A stretch of 64,000 nucleotides of DNA, taken from the NCBI GenBank assembly GCA_036496805.1, contig DASXKN010000026.1, positions 310,001 to 374,000 of the forward strand, given 5' to 3'. Position 1 is the first letter of the stretch. Each line of letters starts with the position of its first letter. This DNA is from SZAS-103 sp036496805. Lineage in GTDB: Bacteria; Pseudomonadota; Gammaproteobacteria; Xanthomonadales; Xanthomonadaceae. Of this stretch, positions 17,273-25,911 are shown piece after piece. Below the pieces are notes generated by a model. It saw only the letters and a program-made list of their open reading frames with translations, did no database searches and was not told where the DNA came from. The position numbers and the translations under genes were made by a program.

Positions 17273-20227
17273 ATGAACGGGATCGTGGACCTGTTTTCTC
17301 CAGCCGCCGGGGTTCCTCTGCCGGGGATCTACAACCCCTGGCTCGTGGTGCTGTCGGTCGCGGTCGCCATCTTCACCTCGACGATGGCGCTGCAGATGGT
17401 CGAGCTGGCCGAGCGCTCCTCGCGCGGACTGCGGCTGATCGCGCTGGTGACCGGCAGCGTCGCGCTCGGCGCCGGCGTGTGGACGATGCACTTCGTCGCC
17501 ATGCTCGCCTTCGACCTGTGCATGCCCGTCACCTACAACCCCACGGTGACGGTGCTATCCATGGCGCCGAGCCTGGCCGCTTCGGCCTGCGCGCTGTCGC
17601 AGATCGCACGCGCGCGGACCAGCCTGCGCGACCTCGTCATCGGCGGCGTGCTGGTCGGCGGCGGCATCGGCGCGATGCACTACACCGGCATGGCCGCGAT
17701 GGTGATGGCGCCGCAACTGCGCTACGACTTCTGGCTGTTCGCGCTGTCGATCGTGGTCGCGGTGGTCCTGGCGATCCTCGCGCTCTGGATCCGCTTCGGC
17801 GTGCGCTCCGGGCTGTCCCGGCTGAGTCCGAAATGGAGCCTGGTCGCGGCCGGCACGGTGATGGGGCTGGCGATCTCCGGCATGCACTACACCGGCATGG
17901 CGGGCGCGCGCTTCTACGGCGACCCGTCCCTGCACGGCGCGCCCGGGCAGAACGAAACCGGCATCCTCGCCCTCGGCATCGCGTTCACGACGATCACCAT
18001 CACCCTGCTGGTGGTCGCGATCAACGTGATGCTCCGCTACCGCGCGATGGTCAACGGCCTGACCGCGAGCGAAGCGCGCAGCCGCGCGATCATGGGCACC
18101 GCGATCGACGGGATCATCACGTTTGCCGGGAATGGCGAGATCCGCCTCGTCAACGACGCGGTGACGCGCATCTTCGGCTGGACCGCCGCCGAGATGACCG
18201 GCCGCAACATCAGCATGCTGATCACCGAGGAATACCGCTCGTCGCGCGATACGTTCGCCCGTTACCTGAACACCGGCGAGGCGCGCATCGTCGGCACCGC
18301 CCGCGAGGTCACGGCCATCCGCAAGGACGGCAGCACGTTTCCGATACGGCTCGCGATCGGCCATGCGGAACTGCCGGACGAACACAGCTTCGTGGCCTAC
18401 ATCACCGACACCACCGACCAGCATCGGCTCCAGCAGGAACTGCAGGACGCCAAGACCCGCGCCGAGCGCGCCGCCGACGCGCGAACGGCGTTCCTGGCAA
18501 ACATGAGCCACGAGATCCGCACTCCGATGAATTCGATCCTCGGCTTCGCCGAGGTGCTGATGAATTCCGCGCAGTCCGCCGACCAGCGCAAGGCGACCGG
18601 GATCATCCGCAACTCGGCGCGCTCGCTGCTGCGGCTGCTCAACGAAATCCTCGACCTTGCCAAACTCGACCGCGGCGCGGTGGAGATCGTGCTCACGCCG
18701 GTGGACCTGAAGGAACTCGCGGAGGAGGTCGTGATGACCCTTTCGAGCGCGGCCCGGAGCAAGGGACTGCAACTGGGCCTGTCGTACTCGCCGGGCCTCG
18801 CGCGCTGCTTCCGCGCCGACGCGTTCCGCATCCGCCAGGTGCTGGGAAACCTGCTCGACAATGCGGTGAAGTTCACCGACTCGGGATCGGTCGGCCTGGC
18901 CGTGTCGGAAGATGCCGGCGGCGTGCACTTCGAGGTGAGCGACACCGGCATCGGCATTCCCGCCGACCGGCTCGAGCGGATCTTCGATCCCTTCATCCAG
19001 GCCGACGCGTCCTTCAGCCGGCGCTTCGGCGGCACCGGGCTCGGCACGACGATCTGCAAGCAGCTCGTGGAACTGATGAAGGGCCATATCCGGGTCGAGA
19101 GCGAACCGGGCGCCGGCAGCCGCTTCCACGTCGTGCTGCCGCTGCAGGCGCTGGAAGGCGCGCAGGCCGCGATGGGCCTGGAAGAAACCCTGCCCGCGCT
19201 GCCGAGCCTGCGCGTGCTGGCGGTCGACGACGTCGTCCAGAACGTCGAACTGCTGCAGATGATGCTGACCGGCCTGGGCCATCACGTCGCGACGGTGCTG
19301 TCGGGCGAAGCGGCGCTCGAGGAAGCCGCTTGCGAACGGTTCGACCTGATCCTCCTCGACATCCGCATGCCCGGCATCAGCGGCCTGGAGACGGCGACCC
19401 GGATACGTTCGGGCCAGGTGGCGGGGATCGATCCGCGGATACCGATCATCGCATTGAGCGCAAGCGTCCTCGACGCCGACCGCGCGCGTGCGCTGGCGAC
19501 CGGGATCGACGGCTTCATCGCCAAACCCATCGAGCGCGCAACCCTCGTGTGGGAAATCGCGCGCGTGCTCGGAATCGACGCGCACCGTACCGGCGCGGCG
19601 GTCGCGCAGGCCGCGATCCATGCGACCTTCGATCACGACGGCGCCTTGCGGCGCTGGGGCGGCAACCGCGGCGTGTTCGACACCGCGTTGGCGAGATTCG
19701 CCGAACAGTATCGCGACATCGCCTCAGATCTCGCGAAGCGGATCGCGGATGGAAAGCCCGGCGATGCCGTCGAGCTGGCGCATCGCGGCAAGGGCGTGGC
19801 CGCCAACCTCGGACTGGCGGCGCTGTCCGAATCGCTGGACGCGTTCCAGCATGCGCTCGGCCTCGATCGCGGAACCCGGGAAGCAGCGCTCGCGAACGTC
19901 CGCTCCTGCATGGACGATGCCCTCCACGCGATCGACGTGGAATTGACGACGCCGATGCGTTCGACGGAGGGGACCGCGCCCGCGCACGACCACGGGCCCG
20001 ATGCCGACGCGGTGGCAAGGGCGATCACGGCGTTGCTCGCCGCGATGCGGCGCGGCGCACTCGACGACGCGGCGATCGCGTACCTCGGGCAGGCGCTGCC
20101 CGAAGACCTGTTCGCCCCCGTGTGCAGTGCGCTCGACGAATTCGATTTCCCGCTGGCGGAATCGAGGATCCAGGACCTCGTGATCCGGCTTGCGGCCCAG
20201 CAAGGGAGCGTGACCCATGTCGATTGA
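17273..20227 (+). CDS. MHYT-PAS hybrid sensor histidine kinase with REC and Hpt domains
   Basis: A 984-residue membrane sensor. Residues 1-~255 form an MHYT domain with about seven membrane helices; its signature occurs as MHFVAM, MHYTGMAAM and MHYTGMAGA, motifs proposed to bind copper and sense a gas such as O2, CO or NO. A PAS domain follows (~268-385). Next come HisKA with His413 in NMSHEIRTP and HATPase_c (DNAVKFTDSG, DTGIGIP, GGTGLG). A receiver (Asp696 in LLDIRMPG) and an Hpt domain (His837 in AHRGKGVAANLG) complete a full phosphorelay. The start at 17273 precedes the first membrane helix; the frame stays open upstream to 17213. It overlaps the REC-HD-GYP gene by 11 bases, which makes that protein the likely final phosphate acceptor. 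Confidence 0.92.
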   Translation: MNGIVDLFSPAAGVPLPGIYNPWLVVLSVAVAIFTSTMALQMVELAERSSRGLRLIALVTGSVALGAGVWTMHFVAMLAFDLCMPVTYNPTVTVLSMAPSLAASACALSQIARARTSLRDLVIGGVLVGGGIGAMHYTGMAAMVMAPQLRYDFWLFALSIVVAVVLAILALWIRFGVRSGLSRLSPKWSLVAAGTVMGLAISGMHYTGMAGARFYGDPSLHGAPGQNETGILALGIAFTTITITLLVVAINVMLRYRAMVNGLTASEARSRAIMGTAIDGIITFAGNGEIRLVNDAVTRIFGWTAAEMTGRNISMLITEEYRSSRDTFARYLNTGEARIVGTAREVTAIRKDGSTFPIRLAIGHAELPDEHSFVAYITDTTDQHRLQQELQDAKTRAERAADARTAFLANMSHEIRTPMNSILGFAEVLMNSAQSADQRKATGIIRNSARSLLRLLNEILDLAKLDRGAVEIVLTPVDLKELAEEVVMTLSSAARSKGLQLGLSYSPGLARCFRADAFRIRQVLGNLLDNAVKFTDSGSVGLAVSEDAGGVHFEVSDTGIGIPADRLERIFDPFIQADASFSRRFGGTGLGTTICKQLVELMKGHIRVESEPGAGSRFHVVLPLQALEGAQAAMGLEETLPALPSLRVLAVDDVVQNVELLQMMLTGLGHHVATVLSGEAALEEAACERFDLILLDIRMPGISGLETATRIRSGQVAGIDPRIPIIALSASVLDADRARALATGIDGFIAKPIERATLVWEIARVLGIDAHRTGAAVAQAAIHATFDHDGALRRWGGNRGVFDTALARFAEQYRDIASDLAKRIADGKPGDAVELAHRGKGVAANLGLAALSESLDAFQHALGLDRGTREAALANVRSCMDDALHAIDVELTTPMRSTEGTAPAHDHGPDADAVARAITALLAAMRRGALDDAAIAYLGQALPEDLFAPVCSALDEFDFPLAESRIQDLVIRLAAQQGSVTHVD

Positions 20228-21215
20228 GCCGGACGAGCGTCCGCTGGTGCTCGTCGTCGACGACGAACCGGCGAACCTCCAGTTGATGCGGCGGATCCTG
20301 AATCGCGATTACCGGCTGCTGTTCGCCAGGGACGGACAGCGCGCCCTCGAGCTGGCGCAGTCGGAGAAGCCCGACATCGTGCTGCTCGACGTGATGATGC
20401 CCGGCATGACCGGACACGAGGTCTGCCGCCGGCTGAAGTCGCTGCCGCAGACCGCCAGGATCCCCGTCCTGTTTGTGACCGCGCTCACCGATCCCGACGA
20501 CGAACTCGCGGGATTCGCCGCCGGCGCCGTCGACTACCTCAACAAGCCGGTGAGCCCGGCGATCGTGCTGGCGCGGCTGCGCACCCACCTGTCGCTGGTC
20601 GACCTCGACGAACTCGAGCGCACCTGCCTGGCCATCGTGCAGCGCCTGGGGCGCGCGGCGGAGTTCAAGGACAACGAGACCGGCTACCACGTCATCCGCA
20701 TGAGCCACTACGCCAGCATCCTCGGACGCGCCGCGGGCCTGACCGAGCGCGCCGCCAAGGACCTGCTCAACGCCGCGCCGATGCACGACATCGGAAAGAT
20801 CGGCATACCCGACAGCATCCTCACCAAGCCAGGCAAGTTGACCGCCGAGGAATGGGCGGTGATGCAGACCCACCCGACCATCGGCGGCGAGATCATCGGC
20901 GACCACGACGACCGCATGCTGACGATGGCACGCGTCGTCGCGCTGTCCCACCACGAGAAATGGGACGGCAGCGGCTACCCGGAAGGCCTGGCCGGAGAGG
21001 ACATCCCGCTCGAGGGAAGGATCGTCGCCGTCGCCGACGTGTTCGACGCCCTCGCGACGAAGCGCCCGTACAAGCACGCGTGGACGATCGAGGAAACCGT
21101 CGGCTACATCAGGGCCGAATCCGGAAAGCACTTCGACCCGGCCATCGTCGCCCTGCTCGAGCCCTGCCTGCCGGAGATGCTCGCGGTGAAGGAGCGTTGG
21201 GCGGAGCGGGAGTGA
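20217..21215 (+). CDS. Response regulator with HD-GYP c-di-GMP phosphodiesterase domain
   Basis: 332 residues. A receiver domain at 1-~125 has Asp58 in VLLDVMMPG as phosphorylation site. An HD-GYP domain follows with His190-Asp191 in HDIGKIGIPD and HHEKWDGSGYPEGL, the GYP signature. All expected metal ligands that can be recognised are present, so it should hydrolyse c-di-GMP. This is the architecture of RpfG-like regulators, but here the partner is the MHYT hybrid kinase encoded just upstream, not an RpfC-type sensor. The start codon lies inside the 3' end of the kinase gene (11-base overlap), which favours coupled translation and one two-component module. Confidence 0.93.
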   Translation: MSIEPDERPLVLVVDDEPANLQLMRRILNRDYRLLFARDGQRALELAQSEKPDIVLLDVMMPGMTGHEVCRRLKSLPQTARIPVLFVTALTDPDDELAGFAAGAVDYLNKPVSPAIVLARLRTHLSLVDLDELERTCLAIVQRLGRAAEFKDNETGYHVIRMSHYASILGRAAGLTERAAKDLLNAAPMHDIGKIGIPDSILTKPGKLTAEEWAVMQTHPTIGGEIIGDHDDRMLTMARVVALSHHEKWDGSGYPEGLAGEDIPLEGRIVAVADVFDALATKRPYKHAWTIEETVGYIRAESGKHFDPAIVALLEPCLPEMLAVKERWAERE

Positions 21216-21261
21216 AGGCTGGTGGACGGTACGACGGACACGACGTTCCCAAGGCTCTCTC

Positions 21262-21604
21262 TCAGGAACCGGCCTTTCCAGTTGCATCCGGCGGGCCGTG
21301 TTGTCGGACGGGAAGCCACAGGCGATCGATCCGCAACTGGGCGCCGCATAGTTCGAATTCCACAGGCTTGCCCTTGGGATAGGTGGCGAGCATGCGCCCG
21401 AAGGTTCTCCAGGACGTCACGACCCCGCCCAGCACGTCCACGCGCGCCGGCACGACCACGCTGGAAAGCCAGCCTTCGACCGACACCATGTTGGGCAGCG
21501 CCACCAGCGTGATGACCGCGTCGCGTCCCAAGCCGCATCGGGAAACGCTCACGCAGGACCTTGAGGGCCTTGAGCAGTTCGTCCGGTGCGACGGTGAATT
21601 GCAT
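21262..21604 (-). pseudogene. Small unknown gene broken by a one-base frameshift
   Basis: Reading begins well at 21604 (MQFTVAPDELLKALKVLRER) and then runs into Gly/Arg-rich nonsense. The next frame carries on sensibly: DAVITLVALPNMVSVEGWLS, then VLGGVVTSWRTFGRML and KPVEFELCGAQLRIDRLWLP. One extra G in the triplet at 21527-21529 (CCC on the plus strand) explains the break. The joined product would be ~113 residues. I do not recognise the family. It lies 3 bases downstream of the 76-residue gene on the same strand and the two probably formed an operon. A sequencing error would also explain the shift. Confidence 0.6.
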
Positions 21605-21607
21605 GCC

Positions 21608-21838
21608 TCATTCGCCCACGGTGCCGGCGTATTCAACCTCGCCGGTGGACTTGTTCAGTGCGAAGCATTCCTCGCCATCGACACCGAATTGCGACAGCCG
21701 CGACGGGCGCAGCAGGAAGTAGTAAAAGACCTCGTCGTCCGCCCGGTACAGGCCGGCGGGCGCTTTGGCGCACAGGGTCAGACCCGCCGTGTTTCCCACA
21801 TGGGCCCGGATCGCCCGAAACGCTTCGTCCCTGTCCAT
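21608..21838 (-). CDS. Small unknown protein
   Basis: 76 residues starting MDRDEAFRAIRAHVGNTAGL and containing VFYYFLLRPSRLSQFGVDG and ECFALNKSTGEVEYAG. It is soluble and acidic, with no signal peptide. The final strand-like part resembles small proteins that end in a cofactor-free beta motif, but I do not recognise a family. GGAG stands ~9 bases before this ATG. It is followed after 3 bases by the frameshifted gene, so the pair looks like a small operon of unknown purpose at the left edge of the restriction-modification island. Confidence 0.6.
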   Translation of the reverse strand: MDRDEAFRAIRAHVGNTAGLTLCAKAPAGLYRADDEVFYYFLLRPSRLSQFGVDGEECFALNKSTGEVEYAGTVGE

Positions 21839-22040
21839 CGAACGGTCTCCGGAAGTTCCCAGATCCACGGCCGGCCTGGGCGAGATGACGCCAGGACCCG
21901 GACCGATGATACGTCCGCTTTCTTGTCGACGCTCGCGGGGCTTATCCACACATTCAAATACCAAGGCCTGAGTGTGCGTAGTGATAAAGTGACCCCCGCA
22001 TCCAGGTATTCCATACGACTTCCAACGTCACGCCCCGCCC

Positions 22041-23777
22041 ATGCTTGACCTATTCGATCAATCCATCCGAACCGCCGATGTAGAAGCCGCGGTAGCCCAA
22101 CTTGCCACTACGAGCGAAACGGGGCGAGGCGCTGTTTTCACAAAACCCGACGTCGTTGAAGCCATCCTCGATCTCTGCGGCTACACCGCCGATCAGCCGC
22201 TCCACCGCAAGATGCTGCTTGAACCGTCGTTTGGCGCAGGCGACTTCCTGATTCCTGCTATCCGCCGGCTGTTCATTGCATTCCTTCGCGAGGATGGCGA
22301 CATTGCTGACGCGCATCTGGGGTTGAAGGATGCCATCCGCGCTGTCGAACTTCATAGTTCAACCTTCAAGCAGACGCGCACACTTGTTCACGACACGCTC
22401 TTGGGCCTGGGCCTTACGGAGCATGGTGCGAGTCTCCTGTGCGGCGCATGGCTGATCTGCGACGACTTTCTGCTAAGCGAACTGGATGGACCATTTGACT
22501 TCGTCATCGGCAATCCACCGTACGTCCGGCAGGAACGCATTCCGGACGCGTTGCTGAAGGAATACCGTCGTCGCTACCAGACGCTCTACGACCGCGCGGA
22601 CCTCTACATACCGTTCTTCGAGCGGGCCCTGGACCTGCTCTCCGTTTCCGGCGTGGTCGGCTACATCTGTGCTAACCGCTGGCTCAAGAACCGTTACGGC
22701 GGCCCCCTGCGGGAGAAGATTTCTTCCGGCTACTGGCTGAAGTACTTCATCGACATGGAAGCCATGGACGCCTTCCATTCGGATGTGACCGCGTATCCGG
22801 CGATCACGGTCATCCAGCGAATCGCTGGCAGCGCCGGACTCACACGCACCGTATCCGGCGCGGCGATGGCGAATCGCTCGTTGACGATCGCGGTCAGTGC
22901 GTTGCTCACCAAGAATTCCGATGAGCTTGCCGTGGAAGGCTTCTTTTCGCCGACGAACAGCTCAGCCCCGCTCTTGCTCGACGATATACCTAGGATGGCA
23001 CTCCTGCGGAGGATCGAGCGCGACTTTCCCAGCCTGGAGCAATCGGCTTGTCATGTCGGCATCGGCGTTGCCACGGGTTGCGATCGCGTCTACATCGATC
23101 AACTCGATGCACTGCCGGTCGAGGCGGAACGCAAGCTCCCGCTCGTGATGGCACGCGATCTCATTGATGGAAAGATCACTTGGAGCGGCAATGGTGTCCT
23201 GAACCCCTTCGATGAATGTGGCAAACTGGTTTCGCTGGGTGCCTTTCCACGATTCGCCCACTACCTGCAAGCGCACCGGGAAGCGATTCGCGGTCGCAAT
23301 GTCGCCAAACGTGACCAGACAGGCTGGTATCGCACGATAGACAAGATTCAACCTGGCCTGTTGCAGATGCCTAAGATCCTGGTGCCCGACATCAAGGGCG
23401 AAGGTGTGTTCGTCATCGACGACGGCGCTTTCTATCCGCACCACAACCTGTACTACATCACGTCCAGCGAATGGGATCTGCGCGCGCTGCACACGGTGCT
23501 GCGCTCGTCGCTGACCTTGTTGACCATATCCACTTACTGCACTCGAATGGCCGGCGGTTTCCTGCGCTTCCAGGCACAGTACCTTCGACGCATCCGCCTA
23601 CCCCGCTGGTGCAACGTGCCCGAAGCGCTGCGAATCGACCTGATCGCCGCTTCGGGTTCGCGATGCCAGGACGACCTGGATACGCCAGTCAACACGTTGT
23701 ATGGCCTTGGCCCGGATGACGCGGTTTGCGCACGCAACATCGCGGATGCAGCACGTGTGCGCAAGGCCAGCCCATGA
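22041..23777 (+). CDS. Type II DNA adenine methyltransferase (XhoI/PaeR7I-type modification)
   Basis: A 578-residue N6-adenine methyltransferase. SAM-binding motif I appears as EPSFGAGDFL (61-70) and the catalytic motif as NPPY (158-161), in the order of the gamma class; a target-recognition region makes up the C-terminal half. The stop overlaps the start of the following endonuclease gene by 4 bases (ATGA), a standard layout for a restriction-modification operon. Because the partner is clearly PaeR7I-like, the expected modified site is CTCGAG. Base composition is visibly lower in GC than the neighbours, with codons such as ATA, TTG and CTT that are rare elsewhere in the window; this points to horizontal transfer. 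No controller (C) gene was seen. Confidence 0.92.
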   Translation: MLDLFDQSIRTADVEAAVAQLATTSETGRGAVFTKPDVVEAILDLCGYTADQPLHRKMLLEPSFGAGDFLIPAIRRLFIAFLREDGDIADAHLGLKDAIRAVELHSSTFKQTRTLVHDTLLGLGLTEHGASLLCGAWLICDDFLLSELDGPFDFVIGNPPYVRQERIPDALLKEYRRRYQTLYDRADLYIPFFERALDLLSVSGVVGYICANRWLKNRYGGPLREKISSGYWLKYFIDMEAMDAFHSDVTAYPAITVIQRIAGSAGLTRTVSGAAMANRSLTIAVSALLTKNSDELAVEGFFSPTNSSAPLLLDDIPRMALLRRIERDFPSLEQSACHVGIGVATGCDRVYIDQLDALPVEAERKLPLVMARDLIDGKITWSGNGVLNPFDECGKLVSLGAFPRFAHYLQAHREAIRGRNVAKRDQTGWYRTIDKIQPGLLQMPKILVPDIKGEGVFVIDDGAFYPHHNLYYITSSEWDLRALHTVLRSSLTLLTISTYCTRMAGGFLRFQAQYLRRIRLPRWCNVPEALRIDLIAASGSRCQDDLDTPVNTLYGLGPDDAVCARNIADAARVRKASP

Positions 23778-24562
23778 CCATCGAGCTATTGCCGCCGTCC
23801 TTCGACGAATTGACTCGGCGCGCCATCCACACCTTCTGGCACTCGCGAAGTTCTGGCGTCGTCGAGACAAGGCAGGGAACCGGACGCGATGCCGTGCTCG
23901 GGGGCAAAAACATGGATGGCTTCGTGGCCATCGTGAAAGCCGTTGTTGAGCACTGCGGCCTTCCCGCGGAGACGGTGCATACCCGCAAGTCGAATGTGAT
24001 CCTTCCAGGATTCTTCAGGGCGACCAAGAACTGGGACGTGCTAGTCGTACACAAGCGCCGTTTGCTCGGCGTCTTCGAGTTCAAGTCGCAGGTTGGCTCG
24101 TTCGGCAACAACTTCAACAACCGCAGCGAAGAAGTGATCGGTTCCGCGGCGGATTTGTGGGTCGCACACCACCACGGTGCCTATGGCGGCGCAACCCGAG
24201 GCCGCAACCCGGTGAAGGAGTCAGGGCCGGCTGTACTCAATCCCGCGATTCAGTCCGATCCGAGACCGCCTTTCCTAGCGTGGCTGATGCTGCTCGAAGA
24301 CAACGACAAGTCCAATCGCCCGGTACGATGCGAAGAGCCACACTATCCCGTTTTCAAGGAGTTCCAGGCGGCCTCGTATGCCATGCGCTACCGGATCCTG
24401 TGCGAACGCCTGGTCGAACGGCAACTCTACAGCGCTGCTGCGCTCATGCTGACACCGACGCGACAAGACTCCTATCGCTCGATGTCGTCCGCAACGAGCA
24501 TACGGAATCTGTTTGCGGAATTTGCAGGAAGAGTGCTCGCGGCAGCACAGGAGACTGACTGA
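23774..24562 (+). CDS. Type II restriction endonuclease, XhoI/PaeR7I family
   Basis: 262 residues. Diagnostic stretches shared with PaeR7I are GKNMDGF, LPGFFRATKNWDVLVV, EFKSQVGSFGNNFNNRSEE and the C-terminal RYRILCERLVERQLYSAAAL. A PD-(D/E)xK-like active site can be read as Asp88 ... Glu102-Phe-Lys104. The family cleaves the palindrome CTCGAG, so this is the expected target. Translation is probably coupled to the methyltransferase through a 4-base overlap. The length is close to that of PaeR7I (~246), so the gene appears intact. CTCGAG is not avoided in this window (for example at 352-357 and 415-420), so the host depends on the methyltransferase for protection. Confidence 0.92.
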   Translation: MTIELLPPSFDELTRRAIHTFWHSRSSGVVETRQGTGRDAVLGGKNMDGFVAIVKAVVEHCGLPAETVHTRKSNVILPGFFRATKNWDVLVVHKRRLLGVFEFKSQVGSFGNNFNNRSEEVIGSAADLWVAHHHGAYGGATRGRNPVKESGPAVLNPAIQSDPRPPFLAWLMLLEDNDKSNRPVRCEEPHYPVFKEFQAASYAMRYRILCERLVERQLYSAAALMLTPTRQDSYRSMSSATSIRNLFAEFAGRVLAAAQETD

Positions 24563-24602
24563 AGGAGTCCGACCGGAGCTGGAACGAGAACGGTTACGAC
24601 GC

Positions 24603-24939
24603 TTATGAGCGCTTCGCCAGCAAGCACGACGCCATCGCCTGCCTCACCTCGATCCTCGAAACCGTCCCGGCCTTGTAGTCGGTCAGCCACACCGCGCCGA
24701 ATCCCACGCCCGGCGAGTCGCCTCCCGGGCCTGTCCGCTGGCACAGCAGTCTGCCAGTCGCGGCATCGACGGCAGATAGCGGCGTCTTGCTGACCGTCGT
24801 CCAGATGTTGCCTTCGCCGAAGGCGATGTCGCCGCCGTGGCCTGGGGTATGCAGTTGGATGTTCGTCGCGACATTCGTATGCGCGTCGATGCGGGTCAGC
24901 GAGCCGTCGCCGTTCGTGCAGTTGCCGGATCACCCACGC
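24603..24939 (-). pseudogene. 5'-truncated beta-propeller (YncE/lyase-like) gene remnant
   Basis: A frame without start encodes GDGSLTRIDAHTNVATNIQL, DIAFGEGNIWTTVSKTPLSA, VDAATGRLLCQRTGPGGDSP, VGFGAVWLTDYKAGTVSRIE and a TAA at 24605-24603. The repeated pattern (I-x-F-G-x-G-x-I-W-x-T ... ID/VD-x-x-T) is that of seven-bladed propellers of the YncE / virginiamycin B lyase-like kind. A stop codon lies directly upstream in frame, so the 5' part is gone. The remnant sits between the restriction endonuclease stop and the next gene's 3' end and probably marks one boundary of the island insertion. Confidence 0.65.
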
Positions 24940-24942
24940 CGT

Positions 24943-25560
24943 TCACTTCGGCGTCTGGTGCACGTCGAAGGCGCATCCGGCTTGCGACAAGCGGTCCACC
25001 GAGGCGGTGAACAGCTCGAACATCTGCTTCAGTTGCTGCTCGTCCTTGATGAGGCCGGCGCGCAGGAAATACAGCTCGTCGATGCCGTCGGGATAGTGTC
25101 TGGCGAACCAGCCGTCGTCCTTCTTGATCTTGAACAGGACCGAGGCGTACGCGGGTTGCGACTCGATCAATCCCCTGATCTTCGCGTCCTGCAGGAAGGC
25201 CACGATCGCCGGCTCCGGACTGCCCTGCACCACGAAGTGGTCGTCGAACAGGGCATCGCCGACGGTGATGTCCTGCATCCCCATCAGCTTGCCCAGTCCG
25301 GTGAGGATGCTCTTGCGGTAGATGTTCATCGCCATGCCGCGCGTGTTGCGGAACGGCGACCGCATGCGCGTGTAGCTGGTCGAGCTCTTGCCCGTGCTCA
25401 CCGTGTAGACGTCCAGGGTGATGATGTAGCCGTCCTTGCGCAGATCGATCCGGCCCGCCTTCGCCCAGCCGCCCGGCGTGTAGTCCGCCCCGATCTGCTT
25501 CGCCAGCGCGCCCCAGGCTTCGTCCTGGCCGGGGCCGAAAATGTCGCGCCAAAGTCCCAT
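24943..25560 (-). CDS. Conserved protein of unknown function
   Basis: 205 residues starting MGLWRDIFGPGQDEAWGALA. The body has features I have seen in uncharacterised bacterial proteins (TLDVYTVSTGKSSTSYTRMR, RKSILTGLGKLMGMQDITVG, DDGWFARHYPDGIDELYF) but I cannot name the family. There is no signal peptide or membrane segment. The start at 25560 has AGGGGA five bases before it. The gene stands alone, with 351 empty bases upstream and the propeller remnant downstream. Confidence 0.8.
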   Translation of the reverse strand: MGLWRDIFGPGQDEAWGALAKQIGADYTPGGWAKAGRIDLRKDGYIITLDVYTVSTGKSSTSYTRMRSPFRNTRGMAMNIYRKSILTGLGKLMGMQDITVGDALFDDHFVVQGSPEPAIVAFLQDAKIRGLIESQPAYASVLFKIKKDDGWFARHYPDGIDELYFLRAGLIKDEQQLKQMFELFTASVDRLSQAGCAFDVHQTPK

Positions 25561-25911
25561 GTCGTTGTTCCCCTGTCGTGGTGGCTCGATCGGATGGGTC
25601 GGAAGCGCCGCGGGCCATGGGCAGCTTAGTCCTGTCGGGTGCGGGAGCGCATGGACTGGCGGAATCCGGGATTGAATGCTTTCCCCGACGGCGCGCGAAA
25701 CCGTGAGCCTTCCGCATTTCGAGCGACCGATGGGGAGCGGCCAGTGGCCGGGCCGCGCACTGACATCCGGGACGAGTGGAACCTTGCATCCACGAGGGGA
25801 CGCGGGACTCGAGCGCACCCGTAGTCCGCGATCGCGATGCCGTGGTCTACTGAACCGTGTTCGCCGGGTGACTCGCGGCGGACCCGATCGATCGCACGGA
25901 AGTCCAGGCGC
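25561..25911. other. Non-coding gap
   Basis: 351 bases between divergent genes. I find no coding remnant, terminator or clear operator; both promoters must lie here. Confidence 0.4.

Noticed and set aside
22041..24562. Larger phage-defence island around the R-M genes
   Set aside because: No further defence gene, integrase, transposase or attachment-site repeat could be recognised in 21-25.6 kb.
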